Shown here one piece after another: positions 34,111 to 45,016 of a stretch of DNA of 64,000 nucleotides. This stretch comes from Dipteris shenzhenensis (taxonomy: Eukaryota; Polypodiophyta; Polypodiopsida; Gleicheniales), in assembly GCA_047967505.1 (NCBI GenBank), contig CM106541.1. One strand, given 5' to 3'. How positions within the stretch are numbered: the first letter of the stretch is position 1; every line of letters begins with the position of its first letter. The translations under genes and the position numbers were made by a program. The notes under the pieces were generated by a model, which saw only the letters and a list, made by a program, of their open reading frames with translations, was not told where the DNA came from and did not search any database.

Positions 34111-34489
34111 CAATCAAAACCTAAGTTGAAAAATTCGAATTCGTGATTCAAAAAAATTGAGAAAATCACTTGAATGATTCGAATGAAAGAAAAAATCAGT
34201 TAAAAAAACGGTGACACGTCACGTTTTTTATATAAATCACCACGTCATCCCCACATATTCGTACGAATAACTTTTATTCGTATGAATAAACTTGTATTAG
34301 GACAAATACGTTCCTACGATTTTGCATATAACCTCATTGTTTGCCTATTTCTCTTATCTCACGCTTGGTTCCTCAGCCGAGCATAAGAGATCTAAAAAGA
34401 AAAAGAAGAAGAAAGGTCCTCAAGGTTGTGAAAGCAATCTAGAAGGTCCGAAATAAGATGGATTTTTGTTAGGGAGCTTAAGGATCTCA
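34111..34489. other. No recognised genes
   Basis: AT-rich. Contains repeated (C/T)TTATTCGTA(C/T)GAATAA palindromic motifs near 34258-34300, which recur at 36470-36510. Confidence 0.5.
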
Positions 34490-35535
34490 TTTTGAGTACG
34501 TGAGATCTCTTGTTTGGATTTTGGTTTTGGTCTTTTTTCTTTTGTCTGTGGGAGTTCTAGGTTCTCTTTATTGAGTTCCTTCGATCTCTTGTGATAAAAA
34601 TATTTTAGATATTTATGTGTTTGAAATTTGTTTATGGGAGTTCTAGGATCTCCTTGTTGAGTTCCTTAGATCTCTTCTGAGAGTTTGAGGATCTCCTTGT
34701 TAAGTTCCTTAGATCTCTTGTGAGAAATATATTTGTTTTGTGTCTATGAAATTTGTTTGTGGGAGTTCTAGGTTCTCTTTATTGAGTTCCTTCGATCTCT
34801 TGTGATAAAAATAATTTAGATATTTATGTGTTTGAAATTTGTTTGTGGGAGTTCTAGGATCTCCTTGTTGAGTTCCTTAGATCTCTTGTGAGATAAATTT
34901 ATTTGTGAGAGTTTGAGGATCTCCTTGTTGAGTTCCTTAGATCTCTTGTGAGAAATATGTTTGTTTTTGTGTCTATGAAATTTGTTTGTGGGAGTTCTAA
35001 GATCTCCTTGTTGAGTTTCTTAGATCTCATGTGAATAGATTTTTGTATGTGGGAGTTCTAGGATCTCTTTGGTGAGTTCCTTAGATCTCTTGTGATAAAT
35101 GGGCTTGTTTTTGTGTCTATGAAATTTGTTTGGGGAGTTCTAAGATCTCCTTGTTGAGTTTCTTAGATCTCATGTGAATAGATTTTTGTATGTGGGAGTT
35201 CTAGGATTTCTTTGGTGAGTTCCTTAGATCTCTTATAATAAATGGGCTTGTTTTTGTGTCTATGAAATTTGTTTGTGGGAGTTCTAGGATCTCCTTGTTG
35301 AGTTCCTTAGATCTCTTGTGAGGATTTTTGTATGTGGGAGTTCTAGGATCTCCTTGTTGAGTTCCTTAGATCTCTTGTGAGAAATGGGCTTGTTTTCATG
35401 TCTATGAAATTATTAAATTACTTTGTGGGAGTTCTAAGATCTCCTTGTTCAGTTCCTTAGATCTCTTGTGGGAATTTTTTTATGTGAGAGTTCTAGGATC
35501 TCCTCGTTGAGTTCCCTAGACCTCATGTGAGAAAT
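34490..35535. repeat. Minisatellite with GATCTC motifs, about 1 kb
   Basis: At least twelve copies of a unit containing GTGGGAGTTCTAGGATCTCC, TTGTTGAGTTCCTTAGATCT and CTTGTGAGAAAT. They are separated by a second alternating segment (TTTGTTTTTGTGTCTATGAA). Copies are well conserved, which suggests recent or continuing turnover. A duplicated TTGAATGAATAT...TTTCAATAGAATGT pair follows at 35560-35730. Confidence 0.93.
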
Positions 35536-35869
35536 ATGATTTGATTTTGTGTTTGTATTCTCACACTTTCTTTGAATGAATATGTAATATTCTTTCAATA
35601 GAATGTGAAAGAATACAAAGAGTTTAAAGTGTACGAATTGAAAGTTTTAAAAGTTATTAGAAGAGTTGTCTCATTCTTACACTTTCTTTTGAATGAATAT
35701 TTAATATTCTTTCAATAGAATGTAAATTATTTTAAAAGAGAGTGATTGAATGACAATTAATATATTGCATGCTTGAACGTGTTTTTCAAAGGATATGTGT
35801 TGTTTTTTATAAAATGTGTACTGCAATATGTTTCTATTGTATACTCAAATTAGTTTTTTTTGCATTTTA

Positions 35870-36081
35870 TTTTTAGCAACTTCAAAAGCATGGTGTGCGG
35901 CAAGATTTGGTCATATGTGATGGAGATACAAAAAGTACATGACTTGGTCTCTTTCTTACAATGTAAATATTGTGGACAAAAATTCACAAGTGGTTCTACT
36001 CGCATCAAGCAACATTTTTTTGGAATAGGCAGTGACGTTGGAGCTTGCACATGCACTCTGTCTGAGGTTCTTCCCTTATAA
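35870..36081 (+). pseudogene. BED zinc finger, start of a hAT-type transposase
   Basis: The frame encodes WSYVMEIQKVHDLVSFLQCK, then CKYCGQKFTSGSTRIKQHFF and GACTCT. This is the BED finger pattern (C-x2-C, then H and a distal C) with which plant hAT transposases begin and bind DNA. The frame stops soon after, and no catalytic or dimerisation domain follows in the adjacent sequence. It may be an exon of a decayed element. It lies inside the 12.3-kb insertion whose 8-bp target duplication also points to hAT. Confidence 0.7.
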
Positions 36082-36084
36082 TTA

Positions 36085-36245
36085 AAATTGCAACACACGA
36101 CAAAAACAGACTACAACACACAACTCTCGCAAGAGAGATGAGTGCCAACCTGTCTACACACTTAAATACAATACAAAATAAATATTAAACAATTTAAAAA
36201 GATTGCAACACACAACTCTCCTAAGAGAGATGAGTGCCAATCCTA
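36085..36245. repeat. Tandem duplication, about 105-bp period
   Basis: ATTGCAACACAC...CAACTCTC(G/C)(C/T)AAGAGAGATGAGTGCCAA occurs twice (about 36085-36150 and 36198-36242). Confidence 0.8.
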
Positions 36246-36654
36246 AACAAAACAAGAGAGAGAGAAACATTAATTACTAATGAAAGACTATAACAGAAGT
36301 AAGGTGCAGTAAGGTACCTATGACGAGAGCTGGTAGGTATGGAAGTAAGCAGGAGGTAGCAGGTAGGCAAGCAGGAGGTGGCAGGTAGGCAAGTAGGTGG
36401 CTCAGGAATACAGTTGGATGTATTTGTATGAATACCAGATATAACAATTGTTTTAAGTTTATACTACGTTTATTCGTACGAATAACATCGTTTATTCGTA
36501 TGAATAAATTAGGAAAAATCATTAGATTCGTTTTAATTCGGGAAAATCATGATTTTTTGCGTTTTTCGAATTAAAAAAAAAAAATCGAACGAATTAATGC
36601 AACTTAGATCAAAATTGTATGCATGAAAATATATACATCAATATATGCATCAAT

Positions 36655-36835
36655 ATATACAGACATACATACATACATACATACATACATACGTACGTAC
36701 GTACGTACGTATGTACATACATACATGTATATATATACATGTGTGTGTGTGTATGTATGTATGTATGTATGTATGTATGTACATACATACATATATATAT
36801 ACATACATACATACATACATACATACATACATACA
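36655..36835. repeat. Tetranucleotide microsatellite (TACA)n/(GTAC)n/(TATG)n
   Basis: Long runs of ACAT, GTAC and TATG units. Open frames in all six phases (Tyr/Ile/His or Tyr/Met/Cys repeats) are artefacts of this composition. Confidence 0.95.
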
Positions 36836-36879
36836 ACAAAAGTAGGACCCCATTGGTTGCCTATTTCATGCGTTTTTTT

Positions 36880-37400
36880 GTCTCATGAGCATAAGAACAA
36901 GCACTTGTATTTGTTACCTTTCTTTGCAATGGGGGTCTTGATTTCGGGGGGGTATGCAAAAATTGATAAAAAACATTATTTGATAAATATAGTTTTAGTA
37001 GATTGAGAAAATGAACATGAAAACCATCTAAATTGGATCTTGCTATTTGATTTGATATATGACATGACCCCATTTGGATATGCAAGTCCAAAGATACGGG
37101 GTGCTACTTTTAAGTCTTGAATGCCTGAAATAGGCAGCACGTTAATGCACTACCTATTTCATGCAATTTAAGCCTCAAAAGTAGGACCCCATTGGCAACA
37201 CAATGGGGTCCTACTTTTGAGGCCTAAATGCATGAAATAGGGAGCGCATTAACGTGCCGCCTATTTCAAGCATTCAGGCCCTAAAAGTAGGACCCTGTAT
37301 CTTTGGACTTACAAATCCAAATGGGGTCATGTCATATATCAAATCGAATGGTGAGAGCCAATTTAGATGGTTTTCATGTCCATTTTCTCCATATATCAAA
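36880..37400. repeat. Fold-back module, copy 2, with inverted half
   Basis: A forward unit (36880-37190) with TCTCATGAGCATAAGAACAA, GGGGGTCTTGAT, ACATGACCCCATTTGGATAT and GGGGTGCTACTTTTAA is followed at 37200-37400 by an inverted unit (GGACTTACAAATCCAAATGG). This is the same arrangement as copy 1. Confidence 0.88.
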
Positions 37401-37436
37401 ATTGTATGCATCAATATATACATATATGCATCAACA

Positions 37437-37487
<51 letters not shown>

Positions 37488-37572
37488 GTTGATGCATATA
37501 TGTATATATTGATGCATACAATTTTGATATATGGAGAAAATGGACATGAAAACCATCTAAATTGGCTCTCAC

Positions 37573-37575
<3 letters not shown>
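37348..37575. repeat. 228-bp near-perfect palindrome with a (TA)n centre
   Basis: The arms start ATGGTGAGAGCC at 37348 and end GGCTCTCACCAT at 37575. Each arm contains the module segment with ATGGAGAAAATGGACATGAA (or its complement) and TTGATGCATACAATTTTGAT, and they meet in about 55 bases of TA dinucleotides with one TG. The arms appear identical over about 90 bases. Confidence 0.92.
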
Positions 37576-37641
<66 letters not shown>

Positions 37642-37666
37642 CTACATACATACATACATACATACA
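37576..37666. repeat. (CA)n and (CATA)n microsatellite
   Basis: CA dinucleotides over about 65 bases, then ACAT tetranucleotides. Confidence 0.97.
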
Positions 37667-37710
37667 TCAAAAGCAAGACCCCATTGGTTGCCTATTTCAT
37701 GCATTTTGTT

Positions 37711-38130
37711 GTCTCATGAGCATAAGAACAAGCACTTGTGTTCGTTACCTTTCTTTGCAATGGGGGTCTTGATTTTGGGGGGGTGGGGTATGCTAAAAAT
37801 TGATAAACAATATTATTTGATGAATATAGTTTTAGTAGATGGAGAAAATGGACATGAAAACCATCTAAATTAGATCTTGCCATTTGATTTGATATATGAC
37901 ATGACCCCATTTGGATATGCAAGTCCAAAGATACGGGGTGCTACTTTTAGGGCCTGAATGCCTAAAATAGGCAGCGGATTAATGCACTATCTATTTCAAG
38001 CATTTAGGCCCTAAAAGAAGGACCCCGTATCTTTGGACTTACAAATCCAAACTGGGTCATGTCATATATCAAATCGAATGGAAAGAGCTAATTTAGACAG
38101 TTTTCATGTCCATTTTCTCCATATATCAAA
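37711..38130. repeat. Fold-back module, copy 3
   Basis: A forward unit from TCTCATGAGCATAAGAACAA with a G run near 37777-37789, then an inverted unit to about 38130. It is closely similar to copy 2. The inverted half runs into the next microsatellite. Confidence 0.88.
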
Positions 38131-38159
38131 ATTTGAAGCATCAATATATACATATATGC

Positions 38160-38183
38160 ATCAACATATACATATACATATAC

Positions 38184-38214
<31 letters not shown>

Positions 38215-38640
38215 CATATATGTACATATATATATATATATATGTACATATATATATACATATGTACATATATATATACATATGTACATATATATATACA
38301 TATGTACATATATATATACATATGTACATATATATATACATATGTACATATATATATACATATGTACATATATATATACATATGTACATATATATATACA
38401 TATGTACATATATATATACATATGTACATATATATATACATATGTACATATATATATACATATGTACATATATATATACATATGTACATATATATATACA
38501 TATGTACATATATATATATATGTACATATATATATACATATGTACATATATATATATATGTACATATATATATATATATGTACATATATATATATACATA
38601 TATGTACATATATATATATATGTACATACATACATACATA
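38160..38640. repeat. Satellite-like array of a 20-bp TA-rich unit
   Basis: More than a dozen almost identical copies of TATATATACATATGTACATA (about 38240-38520) within a larger TA/TACA field. The unit is itself nearly palindromic (CATATGTACATATG). All the long Tyr/Ile/Met frames here are artefacts. Confidence 0.96.
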
Positions 38641-38686
38641 CATCAAAAGTAAGATCCCATTGGTTTCCTATTTCATGCATTTTGTT

Positions 38687-38817
38687 GTCTCATGAGCATA
38701 AGAACAAGCACTTGTGTTCCTTACCTTTCTTTGCAATGGGGGTCTTGATTTTGGGGGGGGTATGCCAAAAATTGATCAACAATATTATTTGATGCATATA
38801 GTGTTAGTAGTTTTAGT
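38687..38817. repeat. Fold-back module, copy 4 (truncated)
   Basis: Starts with the same TCTCATGAGCATAAGAACAA segment and continues to TTTGATGCATATAGT. It is then replaced by a TACA/TATG microsatellite (38817-38935), after which a fragment of the module resumes (about 38936-38970). Confidence 0.85.
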
Positions 38818-38935
38818 ACATATACATACATACATACATACATATATATGTGTGTGTATATGTACATATGTGTGTATGTATGTACATGCATGCATGCATG
38901 CATACATACATACATACATATATACATATATATTT
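38817..38935. repeat. (TACA)n/(TGCA)n microsatellite
   Basis: Runs of ACAT, TATG, GTGT and TGCA units embedded in module copy 4. Confidence 0.93.
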
Positions 38936-39048
38936 GATGCATATAGTTTTACTAGATGGGGAAAATAGGCCCCACCCCGATTTGCGTGGAGAGACCCAAC
39001 TAGACAAATAGAGCAAGTCCAAGGGGTTGCTAGGGACACCCCCCAGCA

Positions 39049-39545
39049 AATGGAGATGCCTAGTCTGCAATTTTAGCACTAATTTTGGAATGTAAATTGC
39101 ATAGTCAGGTCCAAAAAAAGTTGTGTCAATTCTTGCATTAAATGTAGGGTGGTGAATATATCCTATTCCATCATGGGACTTGGAGAAGATGGAGGGAAAA
39201 AATTGAACCTCCAAAAATACTTCTTTTACTGGCCAATGGGACTGGCTCTTACTAGCCTTGAGAGTGGACAAGACAGCTACCATTGGTGTGATATGGGAAT
39301 CTCCCAGTCTACAATTTTAGCATCAATTTTGGGATGTAAACTGCATAGTCAGGTCCAAAAAAGGTTGTGTCAATTCTTGCATTAAATCTAGGGTGGTGAA
39401 TATATCCTATTCCATCATGGGGCCTGCAGAAGATGGAGGGAAAAAATTGAACCTCCAAAAAGACTTCTTTTATGAGTCTATGGGGACCGACTCTTACTAG
39501 CATTGAGAGTGGACAAGACTGCTACTATTGGTGTGATATGGGAAT
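39049..39545. repeat. Tandem duplication, about 249-bp period, two copies
   Basis: 39049-39297 and 39298-39545 are about 90 percent alike by eye (shared GCATAGTCAGGTCCAAAAAA, GGTGGTGAATATATCCTATT and GTGTGATATGGGAATCTCC). The 160-residue frames on the minus strand across it follow the repeat and are not convincing genes. Confidence 0.93.
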
Positions 39546-41780
39546 CTCCAAGTCTCAAGTTTTGGGGTCCATGAAATTAAATCATGCTGACGGTAACTAT
39601 AAGAGGGTGCAAAGGCAGGCAACATTCTTCATCATAGCTAACTCAAATGCAAGGTAGTGAAAATGCAAGGAGAGTGGCTAGGTAGTAATGATTTCAGGAA
39701 GGGATATGATGATACTTTGTTGTGTTATGTAGGATATTAATTTCCATTAAATGTGGGACATGTTAGATATAACTTCATAAAATCCTAAGTCATGAACTTA
39801 ATACATTAAATATTCAAGCATAAATAATAGTCATGAATTTAATACATTAAATATTCAAGCCTAAAGAAGCATTAATTAAGACCTAATGCACTGTACTAGA
39901 CTTTGGCCTTACCCTCGTTCCATAGACTTGCCAAGGTAAGGCCAAAATTCTCATTCTTAAGAATATGTGGAAAGACCTTATGTTTGGCCCACTTATGGCA
40001 AAAAAATTTCATTCTAAAGAATAGGTGGAGTGAAATTGTGTTTGAGAAATACAAATCAATGCTCAAGTTTGGACACAAATAAAGGTATCCTTTTGAAGAT
40101 ATTGGAACACATGAGAGAAATAATATTGAAGATACATGAATTTTTATACATACTATTAAAGACAAATGAACATATAATGGATGAAATCCTACTGATGATA
40201 CATGAATTTTCAATAGAACTATCATTCAAAAGATTTGATGGATTGAATGTAGCTTTAATACATTATCCCTTTTACAAGGGTGTTTGAGTTTGAGGCTTGA
40301 AACATAAGAATGAATCTGTGTTGAAGCCTAGTGGTTTGTTAAGGATATGTGAAACTTATAGTAAAAGTACTTACAATGGCAGGGATTATATCAAAGATCC
40401 CATTAAGGACATGTGAACATATAGTATAATAATTCTACATAAAGATCAGTGGATCAAACTTAATGTCTCAAAAGCAAAAAAGGATGATGGTATAACCTAG
40501 GGGCTACTCTATGGCACTATGGCAGCAACCTTTTGTAGTTACTATCAAAGGTAGTGTAGCTTTTTTATCAAGGAAAGAGACATGAACCACTCCACATGAC
40601 TTAGATCTATATGACCTAGGTTGCACCGACTTGTTTCTTTCAACCCTTAGGTGATGCTATAGCACTCCCTTTTTTGGTCCAGTATTATAGCACAATTGGG
40701 GCCTTTTGACCTAATACTAGCTACCCATCAAATATTTGTTGTAGATGTTAGGAGTAATTACCAAACTACTAGTGGTAGTTTTGCCACTACCATGAGTAAT
40801 TTTATTGGAGTGTTCCTTAATAGTAGTTCTCCTACTACTACATACAATATTACCAATAGTAGTCCTAATCCCAATGATAGTACACATATTATTATTACGA
40901 CAGTCCAACTTAAATCATCAATTAGATCTATGAATGCATATATATATAGGTCTATCTAGATCTATACCTATTTAATCCTCATCCAATGCATTTGCATTAA
41001 TTTTTGGTGCTTTGCTTGCTTTGAAATTAAGGACAATCTGATTTCATTATCGTTTTCATTCTTGTCAAACGTGAAAAGATGGAATGCATAAGAGTTGGGA
41101 GGCACATTGTAATTTGTGTGTAGATTTGAGCCATTGAATAGCCTATTGATTTTGATTGTTTTCGTTCTTATTAAATTATTAATTTGGTTATTTCACACCA
41201 AACATCGCCATATCAATTTAGATTGTTTTTGTTCTAGTAATGTCCTATTGATTTTGATTGTTTTTGTTCTTATTAAATGCTTGCAGTAGTTCACTATGAA
41301 CTGTAGCTGCAGCACAGTCCAGGGTTGACCATACAAGATAAATGGGTGCTCACATTTAATATATTTTTTAGAGTCAGAGGATAGTGGCTGTAGACTACAA
41401 AATCATCGCTTTGAATAAATTTGGCAAGATTCTTTTGATAGAAGGAATAATTGCTATTGCAATAATGATGAAAGAAAATTATCAAAAGGCTGACACAAGG
41501 CTCAAAATTACACTGGTGCTACTAGGCTTAATAGTCGTAGGCTAGTATTAGTACTAGTGTATTTACTAAGTAGTGTGCGTGCCTCTCCTCATTAAAATTC
41601 ATAGTATTCAAAAAGATATAATATATAAGTCAAAATCTTCTAATTAAAATGGTATAATACATAAGCCAAAATATTCCAATTAGTTTTATTATCCTCATGT
41701 TGAAACTAACTTTCTCTTCCTTCATCTCCTATGATCCTCAAACCTTCAATCCATTAATCTCTCAAATAGTAAAAATGGTC
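39546..41780. other. No recognised genes
   Basis: Short frames on both strands only. A small duplication CCTATTGATTTTGATTGTTT occurs at about 41140 and 41245. Two adjacent copies of TTAATACATTAAATATTCAA lie near 39798 and 39840. Confidence 0.45.
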
Positions 41781-42070
41781 TACAAATAGTAAGAATGGTT
41801 TTGTATTAAGAGGTGATGATATCTCAAGTGTTCTACAAATACTAAGAATGGTTCAAGTGTTCTACAAAAGTATTAGGTACCTCTTAGTGGTTGAAGGGAA
41901 GGAGTGATGATATCTCAAGTATTCTACAAATAGTAAGAATGGTCTTGTATTAAGAGGTGATGATATCTCAAGTGTTCTACAAATAGTAATAATGGTTTTG
42001 TATTAGGAGGTGATGATATCTCAAGTGTTCTACAAAACTATTAGGTACCTCTTAGTGGTTGAAGTGAAGG
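41780..42070. repeat. Interleaved tandem repeats
   Basis: Several copies of AGGTGATGATATCTCAAGTG and TCTACAAATAGTAAGAATGG, and two copies of TATTAGGTACCTCTTAGTGG (near 41871 and 42040), in mixed order. This suggests repeated unequal duplication. Confidence 0.85.
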
Positions 42071-42660
42071 GGTTGGAAGTATGGGCAAAATCTCTGGGAA
42101 TCACATGATGGTTGCAAGAACAAGTTTGAATGTCATAAATGACACTTGGGTTTTTCAACATACGGGTGAACTATTCTTAAACATTCACTTCTTTCATGGT
42201 TTATAACACTTTTAATAAGAAGAATCATTTTGAATGTCATAAGTGTTGATGCAATCCCATGCTATGAAGTCTACAGACAGTCTGTGCTTCCTACATATGG
42301 GTGAAGTGATGTTTACGTTACTAAATTCAACATATCAAGCAATGCATTTGTTGTGATTATTGAAGGAGTTGTGATAATAAGACCCATTTCAAATGCAAAA
42401 TAATTGTTGTATCAATAATGGAATCCAATGCTTTGGAGTGGAAATTTGGTTTCTTCCAAACCACATAATATTGTTGCATAATGTGAGTATGGCTCCAATT
42501 GGAAATTAAGGTAGACTATAATTCACAATGTTGGTATAGTTACACATAGTAAGATAAGTTTTATTTTTGAGAATCTTCCCAAATAGTGGTTTCCACAAAG
42601 CTATTGTGAGTACCTCGATAAGGAAATTGTGGAAAAACTCACTCGCTTTTTTGGGCCCAC
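42071..42660. other. No recognised genes; right end of the 12.3-kb insertion
   Basis: AT-rich with short frames. The last 70 bases before 42692 carry TCGCTCACTC, ACTCACTCGC and GGGCCCACTCAC, which mirror the GCGAG motifs at the left end. Confidence 0.5.
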
Positions 42661-42674
42661 TCACTTTTCCTCGC

Positions 42675-44985
42675 TCACTCTATTGACTGCCTCGCATGGG
42701 AACCGTTGTAAATAGTTCTAAACCATTTTACATCAAGAATGAAAATACTAAATCGTCTGAAATCAATTTTATAGATTTTGCGTATGGTCCCACAATAATC
42801 CAATTGCGAGGAGAGAAGATTGGTATATGAAGCACTTGCTCGGCTATCTTGTGTGAAGTTAGCCATGACTCCACAATCATATGTGAGTCTCTTTGAATCG
42901 ATGCGTTCCACGTGAAAATGTCATCCATATGACCATAATGCACTGTACTTTTTGTACTACAAAAGAGCATAATTAAAACAATGAGGATGCACCTATTTTA
43001 TAGTGTATATTGCCACAAATAATTACTTAATTATGTCAAGAGGTAAGAAACTTACATGCATCATACATCCAGATGATAACTCTTGGTCGCGCTCATTTAT
43101 TCTCTCCATCGCATTCGGCTTTATGTAGAGCCAGTTGTAGCCAATCAAGTGACATGTGAGTGGGGAGAAGGGTGAGACCCCATGGATATGGTTGCGCTCG
43201 CTTGTGCATTACTCTAAATCTCATCCTTGCATTTATTCTTTCTGCTTTGGCTGCTTCATATCTCTCAATCCACTTTTGCATTTCCTTGCTATTGAGGATA
43301 CAAAAATTATTGAATTTCTTCATTTGCTCTTTGCTCATCTTTCTTTCGATCCCTTTTCCTTGGGAAACCTTGTCAATGATGCGATCATCATCCTTGTTAT
43401 GCAAATCTTGCAGCATATCGGGATCCATGGATGCAAGAAACTCCGTGATATATACTAATGACTCTTGCACAAGCCATCCTTCTACCATGCTTGCTTCCGG
43501 TCTTTATCTCTTCCTTACAAATCCCTTAAAGTTTCCATAAACCACTCGAGAAAAAACATCCACAGACTATGAATGGTACTTGCAATGGCCACCTCATCAA
43601 CTATGTGCACATGCAAGTGCACTAGAGTTGTCATAATGCTTGAGGGAAAGTGCTTCTCAAGCAAGCATATGGCTTTGATGGAGTCCACCCTAGCCTTCTC
43701 GATGCTCAATATGGAGATCTCTTTTTGACATATCCACCTATTTCACGTGCCCATGTAAGATTCATAATCAGTCGACAGATTATTTAACTTCAATTAAAGA
43801 AAATGCAATCAATGTGAGTTGATAGTAAGCATACCTCACAATACCACTAATCTTGAATATAGCATTTCTAACATCTTCTTGTAAGCACCCTTTCACTGTA
43901 ATTGGGAGGATGAACTATCCAAGCAACAAAGAAGTCATGTCAATAATATAACATAATCGTAATTACACTAATGCATCATGATTATCGGTACACTAATCCT
44001 ATAGCTTAGAATACCTGTAAGACCTTGTACCAATCATGGGACTTGGGCCCACTAAGCTTATTGTCCTTTGGAAATGCTCCTTTCAAGCAATGCATGTATC
44101 ATGTCGATGTTTGAAAAGAGGCAATGTCCGCCTTGACTACTGCCTCCTCTCTCTTGGAGAGGATCCATATTGCTTTTGGGAGGACAACTTTACGAACACA
44201 CACTTGGGGCCACAAATGAGGCATCCTATTCATAGCACACAAGTCTTCTCGCACTCCTCTCAAGTCTTTGTCACCAGCCAAGTGTGCCCAAATAGTAGCC
44301 CCCACATTCTTGAAGATATGCATGGGATCCAAGAGATGATTGATTTGTAACTGAACCCAATAAGGAAGCTCATGAAAGATGGATAGCCTCTTCATGCCAA
44401 GAGGAGGCTTCTCTCCATTTGACCTCCAAGCCTGAATCCACTCACTTGCCTTCAAATATGGTGGTGGTGGAGCAAGATGGACTCCACATGCGAGAAGGTT
44501 GAGCGGAAGGTATCGAGCATGACCTTCATAAACCATTTTCCTCATATGTTTGGAGTTTCGTGCAAGTGCACTCAAACCCTTCCCACAAATAGGACAAGCA
44601 TGGTACCCACTTATTGCAAGTCCTACATGCGTGCATGAATGTGTTAGTATAAGACATGCACTAGAAAGAGAGTCATAAAAGTATCATTATACATGTAAAA
44701 ACACAACCACATACCTATGCACTCTCAATATTCTGGGTAGTCATACATGGTCCACATCAAGATTCCTTGACCATAATGTCATTGGTATGTTTAGGAGCTC
44801 TGGAAATATCAAAGACCTACACTCCTCTCCATAAGATCTATAACTCCTCTATCAAAGGTGCCATGTACACGTCCATATTTTTGGCCTTGTACTTCCCTGC
44901 CACAAGTAGTGCAAGAATGAGGTGTCCTTTCTTTATTGTTAGCCATGGTGGGATATTGTTCCCTGTGACCTACAGTGCTTCAATG
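42675..44985 (-). pseudogene. CACTA TNP2-type transposase (copy A), N-terminus missing
   Basis: TNP2-type proteins cut and rejoin CACTA elements. From high to low coordinate on the minus strand: NIPPWLTIKKGH (about 44940-44985), LMWTMYDYPEY, then 44099-44575 with FHELPYWVQLQINHLLDPMH, HIFKNVGATIWAHLAG and MPHLWPQV, then GPKSHDWYKVLQ near 44040. Next comes 43515-43709 with ICLLEKHFPSS and HIVDEVAIAS, then 43093-43488 with a Lys/Glu-rich part. The start of the C-terminal domain is at 42690-42970 (WNASIQRDSHM, KWFRTIYNGSH). The gaps could be introns or decay. The zinc-binding N-terminal part seen at 52980-53190 is absent; the match ends near 44985. The remaining C-terminus is at 29793-30399. Confidence 0.88.
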
Positions 44986-45016
44986 ACATGATGTTTGATG
45001 CACACCCAATGCAGCT

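Larger units (their letters stand above)
30392..42700. mobile_element. 12.3-kb insertion in CACTA copy A, 8-bp target duplication
   Basis: CGCATGGG stands at 30392-30399 and again at 42693-42700. The uninterrupted relative at about 55000 has this octamer once, with flanks matching copy A on both sides. The inserted DNA (30400-42692) has several GCGAG motifs near both ends (AAGCGAGAGGCCC on the left; the right end on the other strand has GAGCGAGG and GGGCCC). An 8-bp duplication suits hAT-type transposons, and a BED zinc finger typical of hAT transposases is encoded inside at about 35880-36081. The outermost bases do not form an obvious inverted repeat, so the type is inferred. Confidence 0.6.

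Noticed and set aside
36604-38900. Long open frames rich in Tyr, Ile, Met, Cys, His and Val on both strands (up to 228 residues)
   Set aside because: They are direct translations of TACA, TA and CA microsatellites; every phase is open because the repeats lack stops.
38813-39503. Minus-strand frames up to 156 residues across the 249-bp tandem duplication
   Set aside because: Both copies show the same phase only because the period preserves it locally; the longest frame runs into microsatellite sequence.
43156-43540. Plus-strand frames of 100 and 126 residues
   Set aside because: They lie opposite the recognised TNP2 coding sequence and are its shadow.
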